From Stigmatella aurantiaca DW4/3-1 (lineage in GTDB: Bacteria; Myxococcota; Myxococcia; Myxococcales; Myxococcaceae), in assembly GCF_000165485.1 (NCBI RefSeq), contig NC_014623.1:6466893-6530892 (forward strand): a DNA stretch of 64,000 nt, in the 5' to 3' direction. Position 1 is the first letter of the stretch; each line of letters begins with the position of its first letter. Shown here piece by piece: positions 15,493 to 25,529 of this stretch. Under the pieces are notes generated by a model. The model was not told where the DNA came from. It made no database searches and saw only the letters and a list, made by a program, of their open reading frames with translations. Made by a program: the position numbers and the translations under genes.

Positions 15493-15515
15493 CGCAACGG
15501 TTTTCAACCGCTGCG
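15493..15515 (-). terminator. Hairpin between secG and tRNA-Leu
   Basis: Inverted repeat CGCAACGGTT / AACCGCTGCG (one G-T type mismatch) with a three-base loop, 21 bases beyond the secG stop. There is no T-run, so it may be a processing or partial termination signal. Confidence 0.35.
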
Positions 15516-15536
15516 CTTCCAACGTTCTTCTTCTTG

Positions 15537-15968
15537 CTACGGCGCAGGCTGCGCCGGAGCTGCCTCGGACGGAGCCGGAGCAGGCGCCTCGCGCGGCTGC
15601 TCCATGCTGGGCGGGGTTCCTTCCGTGCCCCCTGCCGCAGGCGGCGTTGCTGCCGCCGGGGCCGGGGCCGCAGTGCCTCCCGCCGCCGCGGGCGCCGCTG
15701 CCGCCGGAGGCGTGGCCACTGGGCCCGCCGCCACCGAGGAACGCAGGCCGACGAACGACAGCCCCAGCGAGGTCAGGAAGAACAGCGCCGCGCAGACGCC
15801 CGTCAGCTTGCTGAGGAACGTCACCGCGCCTCGGCCACCGAAAGCGCTGGTGGCCGCACCACCGCCGAGCGCAGAGCCCATGCCCGCGTCCTTCCCGGGC
15901 TGCAGCAGGATGACGAAGATCATGAACACGCACAGCAGGACGTGCACGATCGTGAAGAAGGTCAGCAT
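15537..15968 (-). CDS. secG: Preprotein translocase subunit SecG
   Basis: Inner-membrane accessory subunit of the SecYEG channel. Two transmembrane segments flank the conserved loop: MLTFFTIVHVLLCVFMIFVI, then LLQPGKDAGMGSALGGG and GGRGAVTFLSKLTGVCAALF. At 143 residues it is longer than enteric SecG because of an Ala/Pro-rich tail from about residue 80, as in other myxobacteria. It is the last protein gene of the gap-pgk-tpiA-secG run, 95 bases after tpiA, and is followed by tRNA-Leu. The same tpiA-secG neighbourhood is common in diverse bacteria. Confidence 0.95.
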   Translation of the reverse strand: MLTFFTIVHVLLCVFMIFVILLQPGKDAGMGSALGGGAATSAFGGRGAVTFLSKLTGVCAALFFLTSLGLSFVGLRSSVAAGPVATPPAAAAPAAAGGTAAPAPAAATPPAAGGTEGTPPSMEQPREAPAPAPSEAAPAQPAP

Positions 15969-16063
15969 GGCTTCTCTTTCAAACGCTCAGTGGAAAAGGA
16001 CGCGCACCCTACACAACCGGCCAGTGGGGTGACAACTCCTTAACGTCACCCCGCCCCCTCCCC

Positions 16064-16834
16064 TCATGCCCCCGCCTTGACGATGGCCGCGAAGTCGCCC
16101 GCCTTCAGGCTCGCGCCCCCCACCAAAGCCCCATCCACATCCGGTTGTCCCAACAATTCCGCGGCGTTATCCGGCTTCACGCTGCCGCCGTACTGAATCC
16201 GCACCTGCCCCGCCGCCGCCCCATCGTACAGCCGGGCAAGCTGCGAGCGGATGGCCGCATGGACTTCCTGAGCCTGGGCGCTCGTGGCCGTACGGCCTGT
16301 ACCGATGGCCCAAACGGGCTCATACGCCAGAACGAACCGGGCCACGTCCGCCGCGCTGAAGCCGGCCAGCGCCCCCTTCACCTGGCGCTCCACCACCTCC
16401 AGCGTCCGGTTCGCCTCACGCTCCGCCAGCGTCTCGCCCACGCAAATGATGGGCACCATGCCCGCCTTGAGCACGGCCTGGGAGCGCTTGTTCACCGTCT
16501 CATCCGTCTCCCCGAAGAACTGGCGGCGCTCGGAGTGGCCGACGATGACGTAGGCACAGCCCACCTCCTTCAGCATCGGCGCGGCCACCTCGCCGGTGAA
16601 CGCCCCGGAGGCTTCCCAGTGGCAGTTCTGTGCCGCCAGCTTCAGGTTCGAGTCCTCGATGGCCTTGGCCACCGGGTGCAGTGCCACGAAGGGGGGCGCG
16701 ATGACGAGTTCCACCTTGTCACCCAGCGCCGAGACCAGCCCCCGCAGCTCTCGCACCAGGGCGAGCGCCTCGGGGACGGTCTTGTTCATCTTCCAGTTGC
16801 CAGCGACGATCTTCCGGCGCGCTTCGGCGGCCAT
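16064..16834 (-). CDS. tpiA: Triosephosphate isomerase
   Basis: Cytoplasmic glycolytic enzyme interconverting dihydroxyacetone phosphate and glyceraldehyde 3-phosphate. The 256-residue protein carries the catalytic Lys in GNWKMNK, His in VGHSERR, and Glu in [11 protein letters not shown], plus the phosphate-binding [10 protein letters not shown] and GALVGGASL. The ATG at 16834 has GGGAGG six bases upstream and gives the family N-terminus; the longer frame to 16942 has no support. It lies 37 bases after pgk in the same operon. Confidence 0.97.
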   Translation of the reverse strand: MAAEARRKIVAGNWKMNKTVPEALALVRELRGLVSALGDKVELVIAPPFVALHPVAKAIEDSNLKLAAQNCHWEASGAFTGEVAAPMLKEVGCAYVIVGHSERRQFFGETDETVNKRSQAVLKAGMVPIICVGETLAEREANRTLEVVERQVKGALAGFSAADVARFVLAYEPVWAIGTGRTATSAQAQEVHAAIRSQLARLYDGAAAGQVRIQYGGSVKPDNAAELLGQPDVDGALVGGASLKAGDFAAIVKAGA

Positions 16835-16871
16835 GGTCCCTCCCGGGAGATGATGGGACTGCGAGGATGGG

Positions 16872-18062
16872 CTACTTCGTCTCCAACGCCTTGATGCCCG
16901 GCAACTCGCGGCCCTCAAGGAACTCCAGCGACGCACCGCCACCGGTGGACACGTGGCTCATCTTGTCCCCGTAGCCCATCTGCTGCACGGCCGCGGCGCT
17001 GTCGCCTCCGCCGATCACCGTCACCGCGCCCCGGTTGTTGGCCATCGAGTCGGCCACCGTGCGCGTCCCCTCCGCGAACTGCTCCACCTCGAACAGGCCC
17101 ATGGGGCCGTTCCAGATCACGGTCTTCGCGTTGCGGATGTGCTGGTTGAACTGCGCGCGCGTCTTCGGCCCGATGTCCAGGCCCATCAAGTCCGCGGGGA
17201 TGGCCCGGTCCGGCGTCTCGCTCTTCACGCCCTTCTCGGTGGGCTCGTTGGCCACCACGTGGTCCACCGGCAGCACGATGGCCGTCTTCAGCCGCTGCGC
17301 CGCATCCAGGATCTTCGTGGCCAGGGACAGCTTGTCCTCCTCCACGCGGCTCTTGCCCACCTCGATGCCCTGCGCCTTGAGGAAGGTGTAGGCCATGGCA
17401 CCACCGATGAGCAGCGCGTCCACCTTGGGAAGCAGGCTCTCGATGACCTTGATCTTGTCGCTCACCTTGGAGCCACCCAGGATGGCCACGAAGGGCTTCT
17501 CCGGGTTCTTCAGCACGCCGCCCAGGTATTCGATCTCCTTGCGCATCAGGAGGCCAGCGCCCTTCTCCTTCACGAAGGGGACCATGCCCGCGGTGGACGC
17601 ATGGGCGCGGTGCGCGGTGCCGAACGCATCGTTGATGTACACGTCCGCCAGCGCCGCCAGCTCGCGCGCGAAGGCCTCGTCATTGGCCTCCTCTTCCTTG
17701 TGGAAGCGCAGGTTCTCGAGCACCAGCACCTGCCCGTCCTTCAGCTCCCGCACCTGCTTCTTCACCCCATCGCCCACGCAGTCATCGGCGAGGATGACCT
17801 CGTGCTTGGCCCCGAGCAGATCGGCCAGCTTCGAGGCGGCGGGCTCCAGCGACAGCTTCGGATCCGGTCCCGCCTTGGGACGTCCGAGGTGGGAGGCCAG
17901 GATGACCTTGCCACCCATCTCCAGCGCGCGGCGGATGGTGGGCAGCGCCTCACGGATGCGGGTGTCGTCCGTCACGCGCCTGCCCTCCAGCGGGACGTTG
18001 AAGTCCACGCGGATGAAGACGCGCTTGCCCGTGAGCTGCATGTCATCGATGTAGCGGATCAT
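16872..18062 (-). CDS. pgk: Phosphoglycerate kinase
   Basis: Transfers phosphate from 1,3-bisphosphoglycerate to ADP in glycolysis. The 396-residue length is normal. Seen are the N-domain substrate motif [37 protein letters not shown], and the nucleotide-site sequence GGGDSAAAV near the C-terminus. The start at 18062 has GGGGAG upstream and gives [15 protein letters not shown], so the longer frame to 18173, which reads into gap, was rejected. Gap to the upstream gap gene is 35 bases. Confidence 0.97.
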   Translation of the reverse strand: MIRYIDDMQLTGKRVFIRVDFNVPLEGRRVTDDTRIREALPTIRRALEMGGKVILASHLGRPKAGPDPKLSLEPAASKLADLLGAKHEVILADDCVGDGVKKQVRELKDGQVLVLENLRFHKEEEANDEAFARELAALADVYINDAFGTAHRAHASTAGMVPFVKEKGAGLLMRKEIEYLGGVLKNPEKPFVAILGGSKVSDKIKVIESLLPKVDALLIGGAMAYTFLKAQGIEVGKSRVEEDKLSLATKILDAAQRLKTAIVLPVDHVVANEPTEKGVKSETPDRAIPADLMGLDIGPKTRAQFNQHIRNAKTVIWNGPMGLFEVEQFAEGTRTVADSMANNRGAVTVIGGGDSAAAVQQMGYGDKMSHVSTGGGASLEFLEGRELPGIKALETK

Positions 18063-18097
18063 CTTGGTTCTCCCCTCTCGGTCGCCCGCGGTGCTGA

Positions 18098-19126
<1,029 letters not shown>

Positions 19127-19181
19127 TCAGGGCGGTGGGCCCGGTGCCCACTCGGGGTTGGGTCGAGTTGAAGAGCGGCCG

Positions 19182-19210
19182 ACCGTAGGCATCTGCCGCA
19201 TCCGAGTCAA
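19182..19210 (-). promoter_or_regulatory. Likely sigma70-type promoter of the gap operon
   Basis: On the minus strand TTGACT (19210-19205), a 17-base spacer, then TACGGT (19187-19182), about 70 bases before the gap start. The -35 box overlaps the end of the amidase gene. Confidence 0.4.
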
Positions 19211-22029
19211 CGACTGGAATGCGCACCGCGTCGGCGGGCTCGTTGGAGCTGCACAGTTACGAGCAGGCTCAACCACGCCATGAACACGGGACCGCCGCCC
19301 GTTCCGCAACCACAACCGGTGTCCGCCGCATCGTAGAAGTCTGGCACCCCGTCCACCACATAAGGAGGCGGGGTCGGGTCTGGCGGCCGAGGGTCATTGC
19401 CGGTGGCGGCGGTCCACTGGTTGGCAGGTCCAGGGTCAGGAGGCGAAGGCTCGTCTCCTGGCGGGGCAGGCGCCACGGCGAGCAACCCCGTGCGCGCAAG
19501 GAAGGTTCCCAGCACGTATTCCCGGCGCCACGGGCTCACGATGCCTTCCAGGGGCACGCCCAAGAAGAGCACCTGTCCTCCCGGTGCCGAGGCCACCCCG
19601 GCGGACAGCTCCGTCCCGGCGTAGCGAAGCACGGAGGTGCCCCCTCCAGCGGGGGCCAGCACATCGGGACTCCCCACGGCCAGCCCGCCCAGGGTGCCAT
19701 CATCGAGCATGAGGTGGGTGGCCGAGGCGAGCCACTGGGTGGGCTGCCCTTCCACAAGCAACGAGGAGGTGCCGCTCTCCACCGAGGCCCGGAGGATGTC
19801 CGCCAGGAAGGCTTGATCCTCCACGCCCCCAGCGAGGAGCTGAGAGGCGGCATGGCTGCCCGAGAAGAGCAGATGTCCCCCTCCGGACACGAAGGCGCGG
19901 AGCGCGTCCTGCTCCATCCGGGTGGGGGGCGCACCCTTCACGCCCCCGCGTCCCGTGAACCAATCCACAAGTGAATAACCTGTGAACTCCGCGAGCCCAG
20001 AGGCGAAGGCCTCGTTTGTCGCGCTGTCGAAGGCCACCGCGTGCCGCGCCACCGCAGCGCCATGGCGCCGGACCGAGGAGCCATCGTTCATGGCCTCCAG
20101 CAGCACGCGCACCGGCGAGCCCAGATCATACGGGGTGAGGTCCTCGGTCAGGTTCATGGAGGCATCCAGCCGGTCGAAGGCGTTGACGATGAGCACTGGC
20201 GGGGCCGCGCCGGTTCGCACGCCCACCGCGTCCGAGGGGAAGGACTCGCCGCCCGCGTTGAGGGCCGCCACCCGGAAGTAGCGCGTGGTCCCCACGGGCA
20301 ACTCCAGGGTGAAGGTGGTCCCGGCCGTCTCCTGGCCCTCGTCCCACCCCAGGCCATCTTCGCTCTGGTAGACGCGGTAGGCAGTGGCCGCGTGCCCGCC
20401 GACATCGTCGCTGTCCGTGCTGGGAGGCTCCCAGCGAACCTCCACCCCTCCGGCCTTGTTGCGCGCGACCACCGCGGTGGGGGGCTCGGGCGGCAGGTGG
20501 ACCGGCGTGCCATCCCGCTGGGCGAAGTACTTGATGAGGCCCTGCAGGAGGGCGCGCGCCGCCACCCTCCGGAAATCCGCCTCCCGCAGGTGCACCGCAT
20601 CCTGGACCGAGTCGTGGTAGGCGACCTCGAGCAACACCGAGGGCATCTCGGGGTTGTGGGCCGGATTCACCTCACCGAAATAGGCCGAGCGCAGCTTCCG
20701 CGTCCGCCAGTTGGGATCCACCCTGGCCTTGAGATCGTGATCCAGCTCATCCAGCAGCGCCTGGGCCATCACGTCACTGCCGGGAACCCCCGTGAAGTTC
20801 AGCGTGCCGTCCACCGGGTTGGGCCCGTAGACGTAGCCCTCCGTTCCATAGGCGGTTCCAGTCCCCGAGGCATTGGTGTGCCAGGCCACGTAGACGGCGT
20901 CCTCGCCCTCCTCGTGGTCCCAGGCCGCGAAGCGCGACCGCGCGGTGACGTCGTCGTTGCGCTCGTTGCTCAGCCTGTTCGCACCCGAGGGGGCGAACAC
21001 CGCGGCCGGCGCGCCACTGAACTGCGTGTGGTAGCGCGCGCACTCCTCATAACGCGGCCGGGGCAGCGGCCCCATCTCCGTGTCTCCGATGAAACCTGTT
21101 CCCCCTCCGAAGCGCACCGCATCCAGGGACACGCTGCCCTGCGATGTGGAGTCATTGAGCGCCACCACCGCCCCCTTCGCCGGATCCTGCCCCTTCTTGA
21201 AGTAGAAGCGTCCGAGCATCACCCACGTTCCGCCGTGGCGGCGCTGGTTGATCCGGAAGTGACTCTCGCCCCCCGCGTGCCGCACCACGAAGTGGGCATC
21301 CGGCACTCGCGACGGATCCGCCGTGTACGCAACGTAAACGTACCGGGCGCCCTCCTCCGGAAGATCCGGCACCCAGGAGGCCGAGGCCGTCGCCTGGGAA
21401 GCGGCGGTCATCCACCGGCTTCCCCCGAGCTTGAACGGCTCCACGTTGTTCGCCATGGGCGAGGAGGGAGGACCCCACCCTGGCACCGGGGACGTGCCGA
21501 AGAGGCTCGCGTCCCCCACCTCCGCGTAACCCGGATCCCCGTTGTTGACGATGGCCATCCGCCGGTTGAGATCGGGCTCCCGCAACGGCACCACCACGGC
21601 CCCCGCCCCCATCAACATGGGCAGCAGGTACTGGTTGAGCGTCTCCGCGGAGACCAGGTCCTCGACCACGTCGTTCGTGTTGGGACGCTGTGTCGCCCAG
21701 CGCGCCAAGGGAGCGCTTCGATAGAAGCCGTGCCCAGGGCTCAGGTAGACCGTTTTTCCGGACAGCGCCCCGCTGTGCACCCTCGTCTGGGGGACTCCCG
21801 AGAGGGCTTCCCGCGTCGTGTCCCGGAGCTCACGGCGAACCCGGGCCGGCTCGGCGGCACTCCCTGCAGACACCTCGTGCGCCCGCGGTCCCGGCCGGGG
21901 AACGTAAACCCGCCCGGGGGGATCCAGACCACAGTCGAGAGGGTCCTCCCAGGGAACCTGGGCTCCCGCCAGCGTGGGGAGCAGCGTGAAGACAAGGACT
22001 TGACCGTGCCGGAGCCTGAGGCGTGCCAT
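19207..22029 (-). CDS. Secreted N-acetylmuramoyl-L-alanine amidase with golvesin-like and FnIII domains and MYXO-CTERM-like tag
   Basis: A 940-residue exported peptidoglycan hydrolase. After an N-terminal signal (VLVFTLLPTLAGA) comes an Amidase_3 domain: zinc ligands His in YLSPGHGFY, His in AWHTNASGTG, and catalytic Glu in PSVLLEVAYHD. Inserted within it is a golvesin-like beta domain (about residues 210-290, with ARYVYVAYTADP). A fibronectin type III segment follows near 515-610, then a ThuA-like/glutamine-amidotransferase-like region with SGGGHLLFSGSHAA. The extreme C-terminus has a GCGCGTGGG motif, a hydrophobic helix and RARRR, the layout of MYXO-CTERM sorting tags. Substrate is probably the stem-peptide amide of murein. 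Signal and tag imply outer-surface localisation. Confidence 0.88.
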   Translation of the reverse strand: MARLRLRHGQVLVFTLLPTLAGAQVPWEDPLDCGLDPPGRVYVPRPGPRAHEVSAGSAAEPARVRRELRDTTREALSGVPQTRVHSGALSGKTVYLSPGHGFYRSAPLARWATQRPNTNDVVEDLVSAETLNQYLLPMLMGAGAVVVPLREPDLNRRMAIVNNGDPGYAEVGDASLFGTSPVPGWGPPSSPMANNVEPFKLGGSRWMTAASQATASASWVPDLPEEGARYVYVAYTADPSRVPDAHFVVRHAGGESHFRINQRRHGGTWVMLGRFYFKKGQDPAKGAVVALNDSTSQGSVSLDAVRFGGGTGFIGDTEMGPLPRPRYEECARYHTQFSGAPAAVFAPSGANRLSNERNDDVTARSRFAAWDHEEGEDAVYVAWHTNASGTGTAYGTEGYVYGPNPVDGTLNFTGVPGSDVMAQALLDELDHDLKARVDPNWRTRKLRSAYFGEVNPAHNPEMPSVLLEVAYHDSVQDAVHLREADFRRVAARALLQGLIKYFAQRDGTPVHLPPEPPTAVVARNKAGGVEVRWEPPSTDSDDVGGHAATAYRVYQSEDGLGWDEGQETAGTTFTLELPVGTTRYFRVAALNAGGESFPSDAVGVRTGAAPPVLIVNAFDRLDASMNLTEDLTPYDLGSPVRVLLEAMNDGSSVRRHGAAVARHAVAFDSATNEAFASGLAEFTGYSLVDWFTGRGGVKGAPPTRMEQDALRAFVSGGGHLLFSGSHAASQLLAGGVEDQAFLADILRASVESGTSSLLVEGQPTQWLASATHLMLDDGTLGGLAVGSPDVLAPAGGGTSVLRYAGTELSAGVASAPGGQVLFLGVPLEGIVSPWRREYVLGTFLARTGLLAVAPAPPGDEPSPPDPGPANQWTAATGNDPRPPDPTPPPYVVDGVPDFYDAADTGCGCGTGGGPVFMAWLSLLVTVQLQRARRRGAHSSR

Positions 22030-22120
22030 GATGGGGTCGGACCATAAGCGCCCGTCCCTCTGGACGCGAGCACGGCCATGTGCCCGTTTGCAGTGCTAGT
22101 CTGACCGCCTCCCAAGCTCG

Positions 22121-22801
22121 ATGACGACCCCCACCCCTCTTCGCCCCCAGTTTCCACACCGTGGGAGCACCGGCCTGCTGGCCTCGTTCCACCATGCGTG
22201 GAAGGGCCTCATCCACACCGTCGTCTACCAACGCAACATGCGCGTCCACCTCGTCTCCGGTGTGCTCGTGGGACTGGTGGGCAGTGGCATCCCCCTCGGG
22301 CTCGCCGAGAAGGTGACGCTCATCTTCTGCGTCCTCCTCATCTTCTTCGCGGAGATCCTCAACAGCGCGCTCGAGCACCTGGTGGATCTCGCCGTCCAGC
22401 AGTTCGATGAGAAGGCGCGCTTGGCCAAGGACGCCGCCGCCGCCGGCGTGATGGTGCTCGCCCTGGGCACGGTGGTCATCTTCGCCGCCCTGCTCGTCCA
22501 CAACTGGGGCACGGTGCTGACGAGTGGCCCGCAGATCGCCCGCCAGGTGAAGCTGGGACTGCCCTTCACCGCGTGCGTCACGCTGCTCGTGCTGCCTCAG
22601 GGCCGCCCAGCCTGGCTGGACTGGCTCGCCTTCCTGGCCGCGGGCCTGCTCATTGCCCTGCAAGCCTCGGAGACCGCCAGTTCGGTGTTCTCGACGCTGA
22701 CCGCCGGGTTGCTCGTGGTGGCGGGAGCGGCCGCCCGCGAGCGCAGGCGCGCCGGAGCGCATAAAAAAACCGGCACCGCGCCGGTTCCTCATCCCTCTTG
22801 A
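22121..22801 (+). CDS. Diacylglycerol/undecaprenol kinase family membrane protein
   Basis: DgkA-fold integral membrane kinase. The first ~125 residues carry the family signature FFAEILNSALEHLVDLA and three predicted membrane helices; the conserved Glu-x-x-Asn-Ser-Ala-x-Glu cluster and Asp are intact. Gram-negative enzymes phosphorylate diacylglycerol, while other members act on undecaprenol; which applies here cannot be told. At 226 residues it is much longer than the usual ~120, with about 80 extra residues forming three or four more hydrophobic helices of unknown role. It is divergent from the amidase gene. A minus-strand terminator overlaps its last codons. Confidence 0.85.
   Translation: MTTPTPLRPQFPHRGSTGLLASFHHAWKGLIHTVVYQRNMRVHLVSGVLVGLVGSGIPLGLAEKVTLIFCVLLIFFAEILNSALEHLVDLAVQQFDEKARLAKDAAAAGVMVLALGTVVIFAALLVHNWGTVLTSGPQIARQVKLGLPFTACVTLLVLPQGRPAWLDWLAFLAAGLLIALQASETASSVFSTLTAGLLVVAGAAARERRRAGAHKKTGTAPVPHPS
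22763..22786 (-). terminator. Rho-independent terminator, minus strand
   Basis: Stem AACCGGC/GCCGGTT with five-base loop; an A-run at 22763-22769 becomes a T-tract on the minus strand. It lies inside the 3' end of the dgkA-like gene and would end the transcript of the small gene at 22901-23104. Confidence 0.7.
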
Positions 22802-22900
22802 GCTCGCTGTCTCGCGGAGCTCACCGCACCTAGGGGGTGTGGAACCCCGAAACCAGTCCGGAGCCCACTCGCCCGCTAGGGTGGAATGCAGTCTACCGGA

Positions 22901-23104
22901 TTAGACCCGCGGCTGGAAGGCCGAGCCCGCCTCGGAGGCCACGGGAGGTACCTCCGGCTTGGCACCGCCCTTGATGTCCTCGGTGACCATGTCCAGCAGT
23001 TCCGTGGCGATGCCGATGACTTGCTGCGGCGTATAACCGCTTGCGCGCAGCTGAGCGTAGAACGTGCGCGCCAGGATGCGGGGGCCCTTCTGATCGGTGC
23101 TCAA
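22901..23104 (-). CDS. Small protein of unknown function, TTG start
   Basis: A 67-residue protein starting (M)STDQKGPRILARTFYAQL. The TTG at 23104 is supported by GGAGG seven bases upstream, and no ATG fits. The first 45 residues look like a compact helical domain (RILARTFYAQLRASGYTPQQ, then IGIATELLDMVTEDIK) followed by a Pro/Ala/Val-rich tail. No known motif, signal or membrane segment. It is followed by a rho-independent terminator, supporting expression as a single gene. The pattern suggests a small regulatory or scaffold protein, but that is only a guess. Confidence 0.7.
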   Translation of the reverse strand: MSTDQKGPRILARTFYAQLRASGYTPQQVIGIATELLDMVTEDIKGGAKPEVPPVASEAGSAFQPRV

Positions 23105-23214
23105 GGAACTGCCTCCAAAAGAGAGGGTGGGGGCTGGGAAGTCGTCGCTCCCTCACTTCAACCCTCATGCCAACAGTTGGGTGCAAGACGGATTCCCAGG
23201 GGATTCCCCATTGG

Positions 23215-23325
23215 ATGCGGTGGGTTAAGCCGAGCCGGGCCTCCCACGGGGGGTCCAAGGGGTGCGAAACCCGCTTCGCATCCCCACCAGGGGTCCAGGG
23301 GATGCGGCCTCCGGGTGCATAAAGA
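23215..23325. repeat. GC-rich intergenic repeat/stem-loop region
   Basis: Within the 326-base gap 23105-23430, GGGGTCCAAGGGGTGCG (from about 23250) and GGGGTCCAGGGGATGCG (from about 23290) form a near-exact direct repeat. Between them GGGGTGCGAA/TTCGCATCCCC makes a hairpin. No gene seen. The rest of the gap holds only the promoter-side leader of the gene at 23431. Confidence 0.45.
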
Positions 23326-23430
23326 GGTACACACTTGGCACTTGAGGCGGGGAGCTCTTGTCTTTCCAAGGGCTTGCATTCCTCCCGGTGGCCGAGACAG
23401 ATACGCCCCCCGCGCAGGAGACGAACACAT

Positions 23431-25026
23431 ATGGCGTACCGGGTGAACAACATCGGGCTGTGGCTGGACGAGCCAGAGGAGCTGCTCGGACAGCGCGCGG
23501 CGGAGAAGCTGGGGGTGACCCGGTCCGATCTCGCGTCGGTTCGTGTGGTGCGCTCGGTGCTGGATGCACGCAAGAAGGGCAGCCCTCGCTACATTTATAC
23601 CCTGGAGGTCACCCTGGCTCCGGGCCGCCCACCGCCCCGCCTGCCGCCGGATGTCAGCGAGGCGCCCGCCCTGCCCGAGCCGTTGCCCCAGGTGAAGGAG
23701 CCGGAGCGCTGGCCGCTCATCATCGGCACCGGGCCCGCGGGTCTCTTCTGCGCCCTGGGGCTGCTGGAGCGGGGGGTGCGCAGCATCCTCCTGGAGCGGG
23801 GCCGGGAGGTGGTGACTCGCCGCAAGGACGTGGCCAAGCTGATGCGGGACGGCACGCTTCATCCCGAGAGCAACATGAACTTCGGAGAGGGCGGCGCCGG
23901 GGCCTACACCGACGGCAAGCTCTCCACGCGCATCAACCACCCCATGGTGCGCAAGGTCATCGAGACGTTCGCCCAGTACGGCGCGCCGGATCACATCCTC
24001 ATCGAGGGCAAGCCGCACATCGGCTCGGACCTGCTGCCGGGCGCGGTGGCCCGCATCCGCGACATGCTCATCGCCGGGGGCTGCCAAGTGCTCTTCGAGC
24101 ACAAGGTGGAGGACCTGCTCTACCGCGACGGCCGGGTGGCGGGCTTGAAGCTGGTGGATGGACGCACGCTGGAGAGCGACCGGGTGGTGCTGGCCCCGGG
24201 CAACTCGGCGCGCGAGCTGTACGAGCGCTTCGCCGCGGACAAGCACGTGAGCGTGGAGGCCAAGCCCTTCGCCCTCGGCTTCCGCGCCGAGCACCCCCAG
24301 GGCCTCATCAACAGCATCCAGTACGGCAGCGCGGCGAAGAACCCCCGGCTCCCCCCGGCCGATTACAAGCTGGCGGAGAACCTCGACGTGGATGGCGAGG
24401 TGCGGGGCATCTACTCGTTCTGCATGTGTCCGGGCGGCATCGTGGTGCCCACGCCCACCGAAGAGGGCCAGCAGTGCACCAACGGCATGAGCAACTCGCG
24501 CCGCAACGCGAAGTTCGCCAACTCCGGCATCGTCGTCACCGTGTCCGTGCAGGACTTCGAGCGCGAGGGCTTCCATGGACCGCTCGCGGGGCTCGAATTC
24601 CAGCGCCACTGGGAGAAAAAGGCCTATGAGCTGGGCGGCGGAAAGTTCTTCGCCCCAGCGCAGACCATTCCGGATTACCTCGCGGGCCGCGCGAAAAAAG
24701 ACCCCGGCGACACCAGCTACCGGCCCGGCATTGTCCGCACGGACCTCAACGTCTTGTTCCCCGCCCGCCTCACCCAGTCCATCAAGCAGGCCCTGCGGGC
24801 CTTCGACCGGAAGATGCGCGGCTTCAACAGCGACGAGGGCAAGCTCATCGGCATCGAGAGCCGCACCAGCTCGCCGCTGCGCATCACCCGCGGCGAGGAT
24901 CTCCAGTCCGTGTCGCTGCGGGGCCTGTACCCCGTGGGCGAGGGGTGCGGCTACGCGGGCGGTATCGTCTCTTCGGCCATTGATGGGTTGCGGGCCGCTG
25001 AGCAAATTGCCACGGAGCTGACCTAG
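23431..25026 (+). CDS. FAD-dependent dehydrogenase, COG2509 type
   Basis: Cytoplasmic flavoprotein of 531 residues. After an N-terminal ~90-residue domain (WLDEPEELL to TLEVTLAPG) comes the FAD-binding Rossmann motif IIGTGPAGLFCALGLLERG. Then come the family blocks NMNFGEGGAGAYTDGKLSTR, CMCPGGIVVPTPTEEG and the C-terminal GCGYAGGIVSSAIDGLRAA. This family is widespread and annotated as FAD-dependent oxidoreductase; its substrate is not known to me. The ATG at 23431 has GGAG upstream; the longer frame starts in poor context. It precedes a small GYF-like membrane protein by 15 bases. Confidence 0.88.
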   Translation: MAYRVNNIGLWLDEPEELLGQRAAEKLGVTRSDLASVRVVRSVLDARKKGSPRYIYTLEVTLAPGRPPPRLPPDVSEAPALPEPLPQVKEPERWPLIIGTGPAGLFCALGLLERGVRSILLERGREVVTRRKDVAKLMRDGTLHPESNMNFGEGGAGAYTDGKLSTRINHPMVRKVIETFAQYGAPDHILIEGKPHIGSDLLPGAVARIRDMLIAGGCQVLFEHKVEDLLYRDGRVAGLKLVDGRTLESDRVVLAPGNSARELYERFAADKHVSVEAKPFALGFRAEHPQGLINSIQYGSAAKNPRLPPADYKLAENLDVDGEVRGIYSFCMCPGGIVVPTPTEEGQQCTNGMSNSRRNAKFANSGIVVTVSVQDFEREGFHGPLAGLEFQRHWEKKAYELGGGKFFAPAQTIPDYLAGRAKKDPGDTSYRPGIVRTDLNVLFPARLTQSIKQALRAFDRKMRGFNSDEGKLIGIESRTSSPLRITRGEDLQSVSLRGLYPVGEGCGYAGGIVSSAIDGLRAAEQIATELT

Positions 25027-25041
25027 CGAGGGAAGAAGCCC

Positions 25042-25401
25042 ATGCGTTACCGCGTCCGCACCCCGGAAGGGGAATTGGATTACGCCAGCCTCGGCGATCT
25101 GGAGCAGGCCTACGTGCAGGGGCTCGTGGAGCCGCACGATGAAGTGCTCGAGGAGGGCGGTTCCCTGTGGCGCAAGGCCGAGAGCCTTCCAGTCCTGGTG
25201 CGCGCCCGGAGCTCCGCCCCCAAGCCTTGGGCCCGCTCCCAGGCCTTGACGGTGAGCCTCGGGGTGCTGCTCTCGGCCGTGGCCCTCGTGCTGCTGTGGC
25301 GGGGGGCGGGCTTGCTCCCCGTGCTCGCGATTGCCCTGATCGTCGGCGCGGTGCTCATGCGGGTGACCCTCAAGGCCTTCCGCCGACCGCCCCCCCTCTG
25401 A
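25042..25401 (+). CDS. Small membrane protein with GYF_2-like N-terminal domain
   Basis: A 119-residue protein. Residues 1-50 (MRYRVRTPEGELDYASLGDL onward, with EVLEEGGSLWRKAESLP) resemble the GYF_2/DUF4339-type domain that binds peptide segments near membranes. Two hydrophobic helices follow at about 68-85 and 88-107, then a basic tail. GAGGGAAG lies upstream of the ATG. It starts 15 bases after the FAD dehydrogenase stop, so it is probably cotranscribed. Function unknown. Confidence 0.75.
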   Translation: MRYRVRTPEGELDYASLGDLEQAYVQGLVEPHDEVLEEGGSLWRKAESLPVLVRARSSAPKPWARSQALTVSLGVLLSAVALVLLWRGAGLLPVLAIALIVGAVLMRVTLKAFRRPPPL

Positions 25402-25529
25402 CGCTCTCTCCCCTGCCCTCCAGCGTGGCGGCGCGGCGCTTGCCGCCAGCAGCCACGGGCGCCCCCATGTTCTCCCAGGCGGGCGCACAAGCCCGTGGAC
25501 CGCAATGGCGCGGCGAACGGAGGACGGCT

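Noticed and set aside
20041-22047. A long open frame on the plus strand opposite the amidase gene (over 660 codons)
   Set aside because: It is antisense to a gene with clear domains and signal peptide; Arg/His/Gly-rich translation is typical of GC-rich shadow frames.
23158-25488. A 776-codon minus-strand frame opposite the FAD dehydrogenase
   Set aside because: Shadow of a real gene; composition dominated by His, Arg, Leu and Gly with no motifs.
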